DNA of 64,000 nucleotides from assembly GCA_026770575.1 (NCBI GenBank), contig MU657176.1, positions 357,109-421,108 of the forward strand, given 5' to 3'. The notes below the pieces were generated by a model. The model saw only the letters and a program-made list of their open reading frames with translations, did not search any database and was not told the DNA's origin. Both the position numbers and the translations under genes were made by a program. Each line of letters starts with the position of its first letter. The first letter of the stretch is position 1. Shown in pieces: positions 56,270 to 64,000 of the stretch. This DNA is from Pelagophyceae sp. CCMP2097. Taxonomy: Eukaryota > Sar > Pelagophyceae.

Positions 56270-56807
56270 GGCGGTTCCGGCCTATCGCTGAAAAGAACTG
56301 CCGCAAACTGCCGACACTGTCGAATTAGATTATCACCGGAAATCTATTAACTATTTTTGGCTCGTGAAGGCGGCTGGCGCTGCGCCGGCCACTCCCGCGA
56401 GACGCCCTGGGCGCGCTTGTTTGGCTTTTTCGTCAACTGCCTTATTTTGGCGATTCTCTGCGAAAGCTTCTTAATTTAGTAGTTAATCAAGTCTAAACCT
56501 TAGGGCACAAATCAAAAGTCGATGAAGGCGCCAATGAGTTCCCGGCCAATTGAGACAGACGTTAGGGGCACTATGCCCGAACGTTATGTCCAAATTGGCC
56601 GGCAATTCCTTGCCTCCAAAGTAGGCTACTAAAATTTCGCGGTTTGAGACGTTTCTTCTTCGCGCGCTGGTCTCCGAGGCGCCAACTAATACGACTGGAG
56701 GGAGCGGCAAGAGCGCACGCGCTAAAAAAGTTATCTTCGGCGATTCCTGTTGTGCAAATTCGACAGTGCGAGTCACGAGAACACCCGCGCTCGGGATGCG
56801 AGATGGG
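56270..56807. other. AT-rich spacer with long imperfect inverted repeat
   Basis: This is the most AT-rich stretch of the window. It contains the TMEM237 upstream motif (56284-56295), TTTTGGCGATT (56445-56455), ATCAAGTCTAA (shared with 11829-11839) and an imperfect inverted repeat centred near 56572. A 97-codon minus frame (56483-56776) spans the inverted repeat but lacks other support. Confidence 0.5.
56542..56602. repeat. Imperfect 29-bp inverted repeat, 3-nt loop
   Basis: Left arm 56542-56570 starts CCGGCCAATT and right arm 56574-56602 ends AATTGGCCGG. The ten outer bases and five inner bases pair perfectly and the middle partly. Weaker pairing continues outward (GTCTAAACC on the left near 56492, GGTTTGAGAC on the right near 56641), so the whole foldback may span about 200 bp. 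It could be a degraded foldback element or a structured RNA. Confidence 0.6.
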
Positions 56808-57817
56808 TTACTGGAGTTCGATTTCGCCGGCCGCGGCCCACTCGCGGAGGACCTCGTGCTCCTTGTTAAAGCTGTGGAAGCTTTTTGGGTAACGGATGAA
56901 GGTTTGTGTGTCCGTGCTCCGCGACTCCATGATGCGGTTGCAATTGCCTAAGCGAGGTTCAAGCGGAAACGAAACGGAAGGAAGCGGACGAAAGTGGAGG
57001 GCATCACCGAAGAAGAAGGACTCTGGTACTCACGCGGCATGGGGTCGAGGTAGTGGTACGGGTAGCACCCGTCATCAATGGCGCCGAAGACGACGACCAA
57101 GCCGCACCTGCGAACGCTCCTGGGGGAAACAAACGGACGTCACTGGGCGTCGGCCGGCGCGGACGCGGGGCGCACGTTCGCTTCGCCAAAAGCCTAAAAG
57201 GGCCGCCTCGGGCGCATCCCAGAAGCGGAGCCGCACCCTCGCTCGCCAGACGCACGTCGTCGAGAAGCCGCTGGAGCACTGGCGCTTGTATGTGCCCGCG
57301 AGGTGGCCTCGGCACTCTGCGGAAAAGGCCTCGTCGAGAAAGGTCCATTTTGCATGCTGCGCCGTCGCGCCGGACCGGCAGCAGGCGCGCTTCTTGCAGT
57401 CGCGCGGCGCCTGCGCCGACCGTGCGCCGGTGTTTGCGTTGGGCGGGACGCACGTGCTTGTCGACTGAGATGCCTTCGATGTGGGCTGGGGCCGTCGCGG
57501 CAAACTTGTACGCCGGGCACGGAAAGCCGTCGAGCTCGTGCTGGAAGCTGACGACCTGTTGCGCTCATTTGGCCGGCCCGTTTCGGCGCGGAAATCACCT
57601 CGTGCGTCCACTTGGTGCCGAGGTGCAACTCGTGGCCGGTGCGGTTCAGCATGTTGATGCGGTAGACGCGGTCAAAGGTATCGATGCGCGCGCCGAAGTC
57701 GTGCTTGCGCACCACGCCGCTGTTGAAGACGACGGCGCAGCTCGGCCTCGACTCCGGCGAGTCGTCCGGCGAGGCCGCCGCCATCGCGCACGCGACCAGC
57801 AGCAGGCAACGCCGCAT
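56808..57817 (-). CDS. GT29-family sialyltransferase-like protein, 229 aa
   Basis: Five exons (57817-57599, 57555-57454, 57410-57256, 57107-57034, 56947-56808) join exactly in phase. The protein begins with a signal peptide (MRRCLLLVACAMAAAS). Sialylmotif L follows: CAVVFNSGVVRKHDFGARID, TFDRVYRINML and LGTKWTHE. Motif S is CSSGFSTTCGLVVVFGAIDD, followed by motif III/VS-like sequence GCYPYHYLDP. The C-terminus is SFHSFNKEHEVLREWAAAGE. GT29 enzymes transfer sialic acid from CMP-sialic acid onto glycans in the Golgi. At 229 residues it is shorter than most animal family members and has no long stem. Introns of 43, 43, 148 and 86 nt are used, and the third splits motif S. In algae GT29-like enzymes may use Kdn or Kdo, which is inference. 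Confidence 0.88.
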
Positions 57818-58206
57818 GGCGCCGCCCGTGTTCCGAGCGCAGGCGAGCGCCAAGAGGCCGGCGGACGCCGGCGCGCACGCCGGATCCGAAGCAAGCGACC
57901 TTGCGGCGTTGCACCGGTGGCGGCAGCTGGTGCCGGTGGCGGCAGCTGGTGGCGGCGCGCGGTGGCCAGCTGCCAGTTCTTATCTGTTTTCGGCGATTAT
58001 GCTCGCTAAAACATACCTTTCGGTGAAACTCACGTGGGCTCCAAGCCATCAAGCCCGCCGGGGTCCGCCTTCGAAGCACATGTCGGACGGCGCAGTCCCA
58101 GAGGGCGCGAGCTACACGGACTATTTGCTGCTGCTCGCCGGCGGTGCGTCGAGGCGTCTGTGTGGAGGCGAAGCTCGAGGGCGGGGCTCGCGTGGAGTGC
58201 GTCTCG
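57818..58206. promoter_or_regulatory. Divergent region, GT29 / NAT
   Basis: Contains TTTTCGGCGAT (57987-57997) and, 5 bases on, its near inverted copy TCGCTAAAA (58003-58011). An ATG at 58080 opens MSDGAVPEGASYTDYLLLLA, which may be a first exon of the NAT gene, but no in-phase intron of plausible size joins it. Confidence 0.4.
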
Positions 58207-59381
58207 ATGCGCTGCGTGACGCGCCGCGCCGCAGGCCCGATGCTCTGGGCGTGCAAGGCGAGCGCGTACCTGCGGCCGGTGGTCGACGACCTGTCGGACG
58301 ACGAAGGTTCGGACGAGTCGCTGTGGCGCTGCGTCATGCGCGACGGCGCTTCTCTGGACGCGTCGGCGTACCTGCGGCGCCTCGGCTTCGAGGACGGCGA
58401 TGATTCGTGCCGCGCCGTCTCGCGGGGGATGCTCGACGAGCTTATCAAGAGGCACGTCGAGCGCATTCCGTTTGAGAACTTGGACGTCTTCGGCTCGTCG
58501 CCCAGCGAAGCGCGGACCATTTGCCTCGCGGCCGCTTACGACAAGGTCGTCGTGCGCGGCCGCGGCGGCCTCTGCTTCGAGCTGAACCTCCTCTTCGGCT
58601 GGCTCCTCAGGACGCTGGGCTACGACGCGCGGTACCAGCTCGCCAGAGTCTGGTCAGTGCGGCCCTGCGCTCGCCTGCGAGCTTTCAGGGGCGCCTTTCT
58701 CAAATGGAACGTAGGCGCCTCCCTCCCGGGTGCGCCGACGTGCTGCCGCCGGGCGCCGAGTGGCCCTGCGGCAGTTTGGCGGCGGCGTCGATCCGCCGCG
58801 AGCAGGCCGCGGCCTGGGGCGGCGTTTCGGCGCCGTCGCACATTTTGCTGCGCGTTTCCGGATTGGCGCAGCAATCCTTGCTCGTCGACGTCGGCTTTGG
58901 CGAACCGCCGGAGATGGCGCTCGTCGACGGCGGCGATCAGCAAGACGGGCAGCACGACGGCCGCCACGCCTTTCGCATCGTGCGCCAAAACGGCCTCTGC
59001 TCGCTGCAGCGACAGTCGCTCGGCCACCGCGGCCTCTCGGGCATGCTCTCGCCGCCGGGCGCCTGGGAGCCGCACCTCCTCTTGGACGCGCGGACGTCGC
59101 GGCCCACGGCGCACTTTGCGCCCGGCTGGGAGTGGGCGCAAAGTGCGCCGGACTCTCTATTCCGCAAGCAGCCGCTCTGCGTCCGCGTCAAGCGCGACGG
59201 CACCAAGATTTCCCTGGCGGGCAAGGCGCTCAAGGTGCGAGGCGAATCCACGACCGTCTTCGACCTCGCCGACGCGGCCGCCTTCGTCGCGGCGATCGAG
59301 ACGCACTTTGACATCCCGTCCGACGCCCACGTCCGGCGCGCGGCTCAGTGCGCCTTTGAAACGCACGCCGCTGGCGAGTAA
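58207..59381 (+). CDS. NAT: Arylamine N-acetyltransferase (NAT) with N-terminal extension
   Basis: NAT enzymes transfer acetyl from acetyl-CoA to arylamines via a Cys-His-Asp triad. The core starts ASAYLRRLGFEDGDD, then HVERIPFENLDVFGS, YDKVVVRGRGGLCFELNLLF (nucleophile Cys), PSHILLRVSG (His) and SLLVDVGFGEPP (Asp). A 62-nt intron (58653-58714, GTCAGT...TAG) joins GYDARYQLARVW to RLPPGCADV. The two exons give 370 residues. Before the core is an extra segment (MRCVTRRAAGPMLWACKASA, DDLSDDEGSDESLWRCV) not found in ordinary NATs. A still earlier exon from ATG 58080 is possible. Natural substrate is unknown. Confidence 0.87.
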
Positions 59382-59594
59382 GGCACACGCACTCGAGCTC
59401 GCGCAATTCTCGCGCGCGAGGATCTCGGTACCGGTTTGGCTCGCGGTCGATTTCCGATCATTTCGAATTTTTCGCTCGTAATTTCCGTCTGTGGAGATTC
59501 TGATTGGCCGAAGAAGGTGCTTTTACGAAAGCCTCCACCGAGACGCAGACGCGTGCGCTCTTCGACGCTCCTTGCCGGTCACGCGACGTTGCTC

Positions 59595-62018
59595 ATGGCC
59601 GACTTTGTTGGCCCGCCTGGTCCGTCGAAGGCCGAGCGCGTTCGGAAATGGGCGGCGCTCCGTGCCCGGATTCTAAACGTGGCGCGCGCGGCGAGAGCGC
59701 AGCCCGACGTCTGGGCCGAGCACTCGATCGATCTGTTGCCCGCGGAGCGCGTTCGGCGGCACCGCTACCATGCGGAAACGGGCGAATGGGCCTTGGACGA
59801 CTCCCTTGTCAAGGTCGAGTCGTCTCATTTCGACGAAGGCGCCATGCGCCGGTGCTACCGCGCGAAGAAGGAAGCCTTTGGCTACGTGAAGCGGTACCAC
59901 GCGCTGGACTGGCGCGGGGCGGCCAACTACGTGCTCAAGGAGTACAAGCGCGCAGAGTCGGACCCAAAAGGGCGCGACGACCGCGCCTTTGACGACGTCC
60001 GCGTGCAGACCGAGTCCTCGCACTACGCGGAGCTGTTCAACCGCCTGCGGCCGCCGAAGCAGATCAAAATGATCGACTGCTTTGTCCTCGAGTTCGTCGA
60101 TCGCCCCGGTTCGCCCGTTTTGTGCGCCGAGCGCTACATCGACGGCCACGACACGTTCGGCCGCGGGTTTGTCAAGCACAACAACAACTCTGGCTTTACC
60201 GACTGCACGGAGCACCGCTCGACGCCGCAGGCATTCTCGGCGCAGTCGTTTTACGCCTCGCAGGGCGACGCTTTGGTCTGCGACATCCAGGGCGTCGAGG
60301 ATCTCTACACCGACCCGCAGCTCCACACCGCGGCCCTCACGCACGGCGACGGCGAAACGCCGCGTCCGGGGAGCGGCGAGGCGCGCGAGGCCTCGTTTGA
60401 CGGGATCGGCGCTCGTTTCGGAAGCGGCACGCAGGTGACCTCGGGTTTCGCGGCATGGCCCTCTTCTTCGCGACGTGCGACTCGAGGGAGAACCCGCTCT
60501 TTTCCGCGCTCGACATCCCGCATTTCCCGCTGACGAGCCTCGAGCACCGCCGCTGCGTCTGCGCGCTCGAGGCGGCGACCAAGGGCGAATCGCCGTCGGT
60601 GCGCTGGGATGCGACGTCGTTCTCGACGACGCCCATGCGCGAGTGCGACCGCAAGAAGCGCGACATGCACGCCGAAGCCACGCGAGTATTTGCTTTTGGG
60701 CCGCATCCCACGGCGGGCCCCGTTCGGACGCGCGCCCCGCGCAGCGCGCACCGCAAGGAGAAGCGCAAGTCGGTCGTGTCCAACGACGCCGTGACGTTGC
60801 CGCTGACGCGCGAAGCGGCGGCGACTGTGTTCGCCGAGGCGCGCGGCGCGCTCCGCGCTGCGTTTGCGGCGGCGGCGGCGGCGCCCGAGGCTCTCTCGCC
60901 GGCGGAAAAGCTCGACGGCGCACTGGCGCAGGTGCACCTCGCCCCCCGACGCATACGCCTCTCACCCAGCCTCAGGTGCACGGTGCCCTGGCTCGGCTGC
61001 AGTGCGAAGGCCGCTGGACGGCCAACGCCCCAGACGCCGCGTCGGCCCTCTTCCACGCCGCTCTGGCCGCCGACCTCGGCTGCGACAAGGCGGCCTTCGC
61101 CCTCGCCAGGTGGCACCAGAACCTCGTGAGTCCTTTCGAAACGCCTGCGACAGAGCCCCGCACCCGTGGCGCACGTAGACGCATCCGATCCTGCCTTCGA
61201 GCCGCGACAACGCCCTCGACCTCGCGCAGCCGCGGCCCGACGCCGACGACGGCCCCGCGCCTGACTGCGACGGTTCGACGCGCGACGCGCGCCACGCGGG
61301 CGCCTTCCTGCACCTCGCGGCGGCGCGCGGCCACCGCGCGGCGGCGGCAGCGCTCGGGCTCGCGCTCCTCGACGGCGGGACGGCGGCGGCGCTCGGCCTC
61401 GCGCCGTCGGTGGACCGCGCGGCCGCGCTGCTCCAGGCGTGCATCTTCCGGCCGATGCTCGAGCCGACGCCCGATTTGCCGCCCGACGGCGGCGCGGCGA
61501 CGGCGCCTGGTCCGCAGGCGGTCCCGGCGTTTGGCGTCGGCGACGCGATCTCCTGCGACTACGGCGGCGAAGGCACCTATTACCCGGCGACGATCCGGGC
61601 CGCGTGAGTCCCCTGCAACGCCCGCGTTTCTAAAGGCGCACGCGCCGCCGCTAGCCACGCCGACGGCACGTTTGACGTGGCGTTTGACGACGGCGAGTCG
61701 GAGTCGCACATTTCGCCGACGGCCATCCGGCTGGCGACGAGCGGCGGCGCGTCCTCCGATGACGCGGACGACGACGCGACGGGCGAGGCGAGCAGTGACG
61801 CGGACGACGACGTCGACGACGACGAGGACGCCGCGCTCGCGCTCGCGCCGCACGAGCTTGCCGGCGCCGTCGCGTGCGCGTTTCGCCTGCGCGGCGGCGC
61901 CGGCGACGCCGACGCGGCCGTGCGGTTCTACGAGGCGGCGGCGCTGCTCGCGCTCAAGGACGCGGCGGAGCAGCACCGCGCAAACTTCTTCATCGCGCAG
62001 GCGGCCGCTCTCGGGTAA
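59595..62018 (+). CDS. EEF2K: Eukaryotic elongation factor 2 kinase (alpha-kinase) with SEL1-type repeats
   Basis: eEF2 kinase phosphorylates EF2 and slows translation elongation. The start MADFVGPPGPSKAERVRKWA leads straight into the alpha-kinase fold: RVRRHRYHAETGEWALDDSL, MRRCYRAKKEAF, the ATP lysine in NYVLKEYKR (about residue 115), HNNNSGFTD, RSTPQAFSAQSFYASQGDAL and VCDIQGVEDLYTDPQLHT. After an intron, GDLGFRGMALFFATC completes the domain. These match human eEF2K phrase by phrase. The C-terminal half has helical SEL1-like repeats (DAASALFHAALAADLGCDKA, FLHLAAARGHRAAAAALGLA) as in the family. A Tudor/Agenet-like insert (VGDAISCDYGGEGTYYPATI ... DGTFDVAFDDGESESHI) follows, then an acidic linker. 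The N-terminal calmodulin-binding helix is short or absent. Confidence 0.9.
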
Positions 62019-62465
62019 ACCGCGCCCCGCCGGGGCCACGCGGCAGCGCCGGGACCGAACTCGCACGCCTGCGCAGTAAGCTCATGAAACGGTAGCATAC
62101 CCACGCGAGATGCGGATGGCTCCTTTGCGGAGGCCGCCTTTCGAGGTCACTTACACTTGGGGCTGGCATCGACCGTCCACCGGTCGCGCAGACGGACGGC
62201 GTCCCAGCTGGCGCACTCGGCGGCGGTCGCCGACGTCTCCGGGGCCGCTCGAGACTCGAGAGACCCAGCCGAGTGTCGGCGGCGGCTGCCACGGACCCGT
62301 GCTCCCCGTCTGCGGCGACAGAAGTCTGCGGTGACGGCAGACGCCATCGCAGCGAGGGCCCGCGGCCTCGGAGCGACGGCGGCCTCCGCTGCGGGCGTAA
62401 ACGCTTATGAATCGAGCGTCGCGGCGGTCTGGGATTCGGAAGAAGATGGCACGAGGGGTCATCTG
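62019..62465. other. Convergent spacer, eEF2K / ubiquitin-like gene
   Basis: 447 bp between gene 3' ends. No gene seen. Frames here are short and low-complexity. Confidence 0.4.
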
Positions 62466-63596
62466 TCAGCTTCTCCGAGCCGCGCGCGCTCGGATGTCGA
62501 CGCGGACGACGTCGTCCTCGATGAAGTCCTCTTCCTCTGGCGTCTTCGGCGACGCGCCGGCGCGCACGAGCGCGCGCACTGCTCGCAGGTCTTCCGAGCG
62601 CACGGCCACGAGCAAGGGCGACAGTGCGGGGGCGGTCGCGGCGCGCGTCCGCGGCGGACAGGATGGGTGCACGTTGGCGCCGCACCGGATGAGCACCTCG
62701 ACGACGTCGAAGTGGCAGGCTTTCAAGGCGATGAGTATGGGCGACTGCCCTTCTTCATCGGGATAATTCACGTCGGCGCCGCACTTGATGCGCGCCAGGA
62801 CTCGTGCAGCGTCCCCAGAGAACGCCGCCTCGAAGAGCGGGCCGTCTTGGATCCGCATCGAAACCAAGGCCGAGATCGGGATGTCGTCGTCTTTTTTCAG
62901 GATTAAGGTCGAGAGCGTGGTCACGTCGTTTTCCGAGAGCGTCGTGCCGTCCTTGAAATGGTTGCCCTTGAGGTTGAGGAATTCCTCATCAGGCGCCAGC
63001 GCGCACCCCTCGTCGTGCAGCTTCCGCTTCACGTCGTCAATCGTGTCCGACGGCTCGACTTTGAGAAGCATCATCTTGCTCAGCGACGTCCTGACGAAGA
63101 TGTGCATGCCGTCGCCGAGGCCGCAGACCCGATACAGCATCGAATCGTTCTGGATGCCGTAGTGGAAGAGCGCGCGGCCATCGTCGAGCACGTTTCCTTC
63201 GAAAATAAGGCGCGACCGGCCGGGCAGGCCGCCCTTAATGGCGTACATAACCCACTCCACTCTTTTTATGGTGTCCGACGGCCTGACGCGCAGCGAAATC
63301 GTCCCGCCCGCCAGCGAGTCGACGACGATCTGGATCGTGTTGTCGTTGTTGTCGTAGTAGTCCACGATGCTGCCCTCAAAGTTCGGTAGGAAGTGCAGCG
63401 TCGAATACTTCTGGGTGTTGTAGTCCGAGAGCGTGCGGCCGTCCTCGAGGATCTTGCCGGCGAAGGTCAGGCGGCGCTGCTGGTCCGCCGGGATGCCCTC
63501 CTTGTCCTGGATCTTCTGCTTCACGTTGTCGATCGTGTCTGACGGCTCCACGTCCAGCTTGATCGTCTTGCCCCTCAGGACGACGAAGATCTGCAT
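62466..63596 (-). CDS. Protein with three ubiquitin-like domains and ankyrin repeats
   Basis: A single exon of 376 residues. Domain 1 (1-72) is close to ubiquitin: [59 protein letters not shown]. Lysines equivalent to K27, K29, K33, K48 and K63 are kept. The LRLRGG end is replaced by FLPNFEGS, so it cannot be cleaved or conjugated like ubiquitin. Domain 2 (about 87-160) and domain 3 (about 164-235, [20 protein letters not shown]) are more diverged. Ankyrin repeats follow ([60 protein letters not shown]). The ATG at 63596 is chosen because it aligns with the ubiquitin start. A role as a proteasome- or p97-linked adaptor is inference. Confidence 0.87.
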   Translation of the reverse strand: MQIFVVLRGKTIKLDVEPSDTIDNVKQKIQDKEGIPADQQRRLTFAGKILEDGRTLSDYNTQKYSTLHFLPNFEGSIVDYYDNNDNTIQIVVDSLAGGTISLRVRPSDTIKRVEWVMYAIKGGLPGRSRLIFEGNVLDDGRALFHYGIQNDSMLYRVCGLGDGMHIFVRTSLSKMMLLKVEPSDTIDDVKRKLHDEGCALAPDEEFLNLKGNHFKDGTTLSENDVTTLSTLILKKDDDIPISALVSMRIQDGPLFEAAFSGDAARVLARIKCGADVNYPDEEGQSPILIALKACHFDVVEVLIRCGANVHPSCPPRTRAATAPALSPLLVAVRSEDLRAVRALVRAGASPKTPEEEDFIEDDVVRVDIRARAARRS

Positions 63597-64000
63597 CTTG
63601 CCTGATGTGCCCCTCGCACACCCCAGATGTACGACACGGGCGTTCGAATTTCCCCCTCGCGGCCCGAATCTAACTCGTGTGTCGGGAGCCACGCGTACGG
63701 AATCGCGTGTACACAGGGTCACTACCTCTACGGTGCATGCAACCTTAAGACAACCTTTGCAATCTTTGGAATCAGACCGTTCAGCGAGCAGGATTCGGCT
63801 TGTGGTGCAGCGCTTGTCGTCTATAGCGTCCAAAACCGCCTTGGTGTCCTACAATGACGCGCTGGTAAGGCTCCGGGGTCCCGATGACAGGTCCACCACG
63901 TGGTGGACTGCCAGGACGAGGTTGCTCGGAGGATTTGCTTGCGGTCCTTACACACATTAGCGGCGAACAGTAACCTTTCCCCGTCGCGGTACGACACGTC
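63597..64000. other. Right-edge spacer
   Basis: Upstream region of the ubiquitin-like gene. A 76-codon plus frame (63627-63857) has balanced composition but no domain or neighbour support. Nothing else is seen before the window ends. Confidence 0.35.

Noticed and set aside
56483..56776. 97-codon minus-strand frame beginning MTRTVEFAQQESPKIT
   Set aside because: It lies across the inverted repeat and overlaps no conserved sequence. The balanced composition follows from the local AT content.
62466..63596. Polyubiquitin gene
   Set aside because: Only the first domain is close to ubiquitin, all repeats lack the C-terminal GG, and ankyrin repeats follow.
63627..63857. 76-codon plus-strand frame [17 protein letters not shown]
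   Set aside because: Overlaps the upstream region of the ubiquitin-like gene. No domain, and its composition follows local base content.

Overview
The window is nuclear DNA from a GC-rich, intron-bearing eukaryotic microbe. There are no operons, ribosome-binding sites or bacterial gene groups. Gene spacing is tight, most introns I could resolve are 43-150 nt, and donors are mostly GTGCG(T). The gene set suggests a stramenopile alga of the pelagophyte type (Aureococcus-like): a Cdc7/MAP3K-epsilon kinase with ARM repeats, SnRK1/AMPK, eEF2 kinase, GT29 sialyltransferase, a BRCA2-type recombinase mediator, and ciliary and WAVE-complex proteins. This placement is inference; no rRNA, plastid or mitochondrial marker lies here. 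Exon boundaries were worked out by eye from reading-frame continuity and GT-AG rules. They are firm for Rab1, VMA12 and GT29, and partly resolved for the sulfatase, the first BRCA2 intron, Nse1 and NAT; elsewhere only the gene span is given.

Layout. 1-17 kb: Nse1 (SMC5/6 complex), a polytopic membrane protein, a degenerate CMGC kinase, a small acidic protein, a DEAD-box helicase (minus), a PDZ/coiled-coil protein, and a MAP3K-epsilon-like kinase with ARM repeats. 17-32 kb: an Abi-like WAVE subunit (minus), a RIC1-like propeller protein, a very large LRR-IQ protein resembling LRRIQ3 (minus), a membrane-anchored ALKBH5-like dioxygenase, and an unknown minus-strand gene. 32-47 kb: a SMYD-type SET/MYND protein, two unknown minus-strand genes, a secreted sulfatase (minus), BRCA2 with five BRC repeats (minus), a VMA12/TMEM199 homologue, and an UNC93-like MFS protein (minus). 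47-64 kb: Rab1, a five-qRRM ESRP/hnRNP-H-like protein (minus), AMPK alpha, TMEM237 (minus), a sialyltransferase (minus), an arylamine N-acetyltransferase, eEF2 kinase, and a triple ubiquitin-like/ankyrin protein (minus).

Many neighbours are head-to-head with gaps of 80-370 bp (BRCA2/VMA12, ESRP-like/AMPK, Abi/RIC1, LRRIQ3/ALKBH5-like, helicase/PDZ, GT29/NAT). These gaps and other AT-rich spacers repeatedly contain a short motif close to TTT(T)(A/G/CA/CG)GCGA(C/T). Loose functional themes are genome maintenance (Nse1, BRCA2), nutrient and translation signalling (AMPK, eEF2K), membrane traffic (Rab1, RIC1, VMA12), and cilium/cytoskeleton (LRRIQ3-like, TMEM237, Abi). No mobile element, CRISPR array or convincing RNA gene was found.
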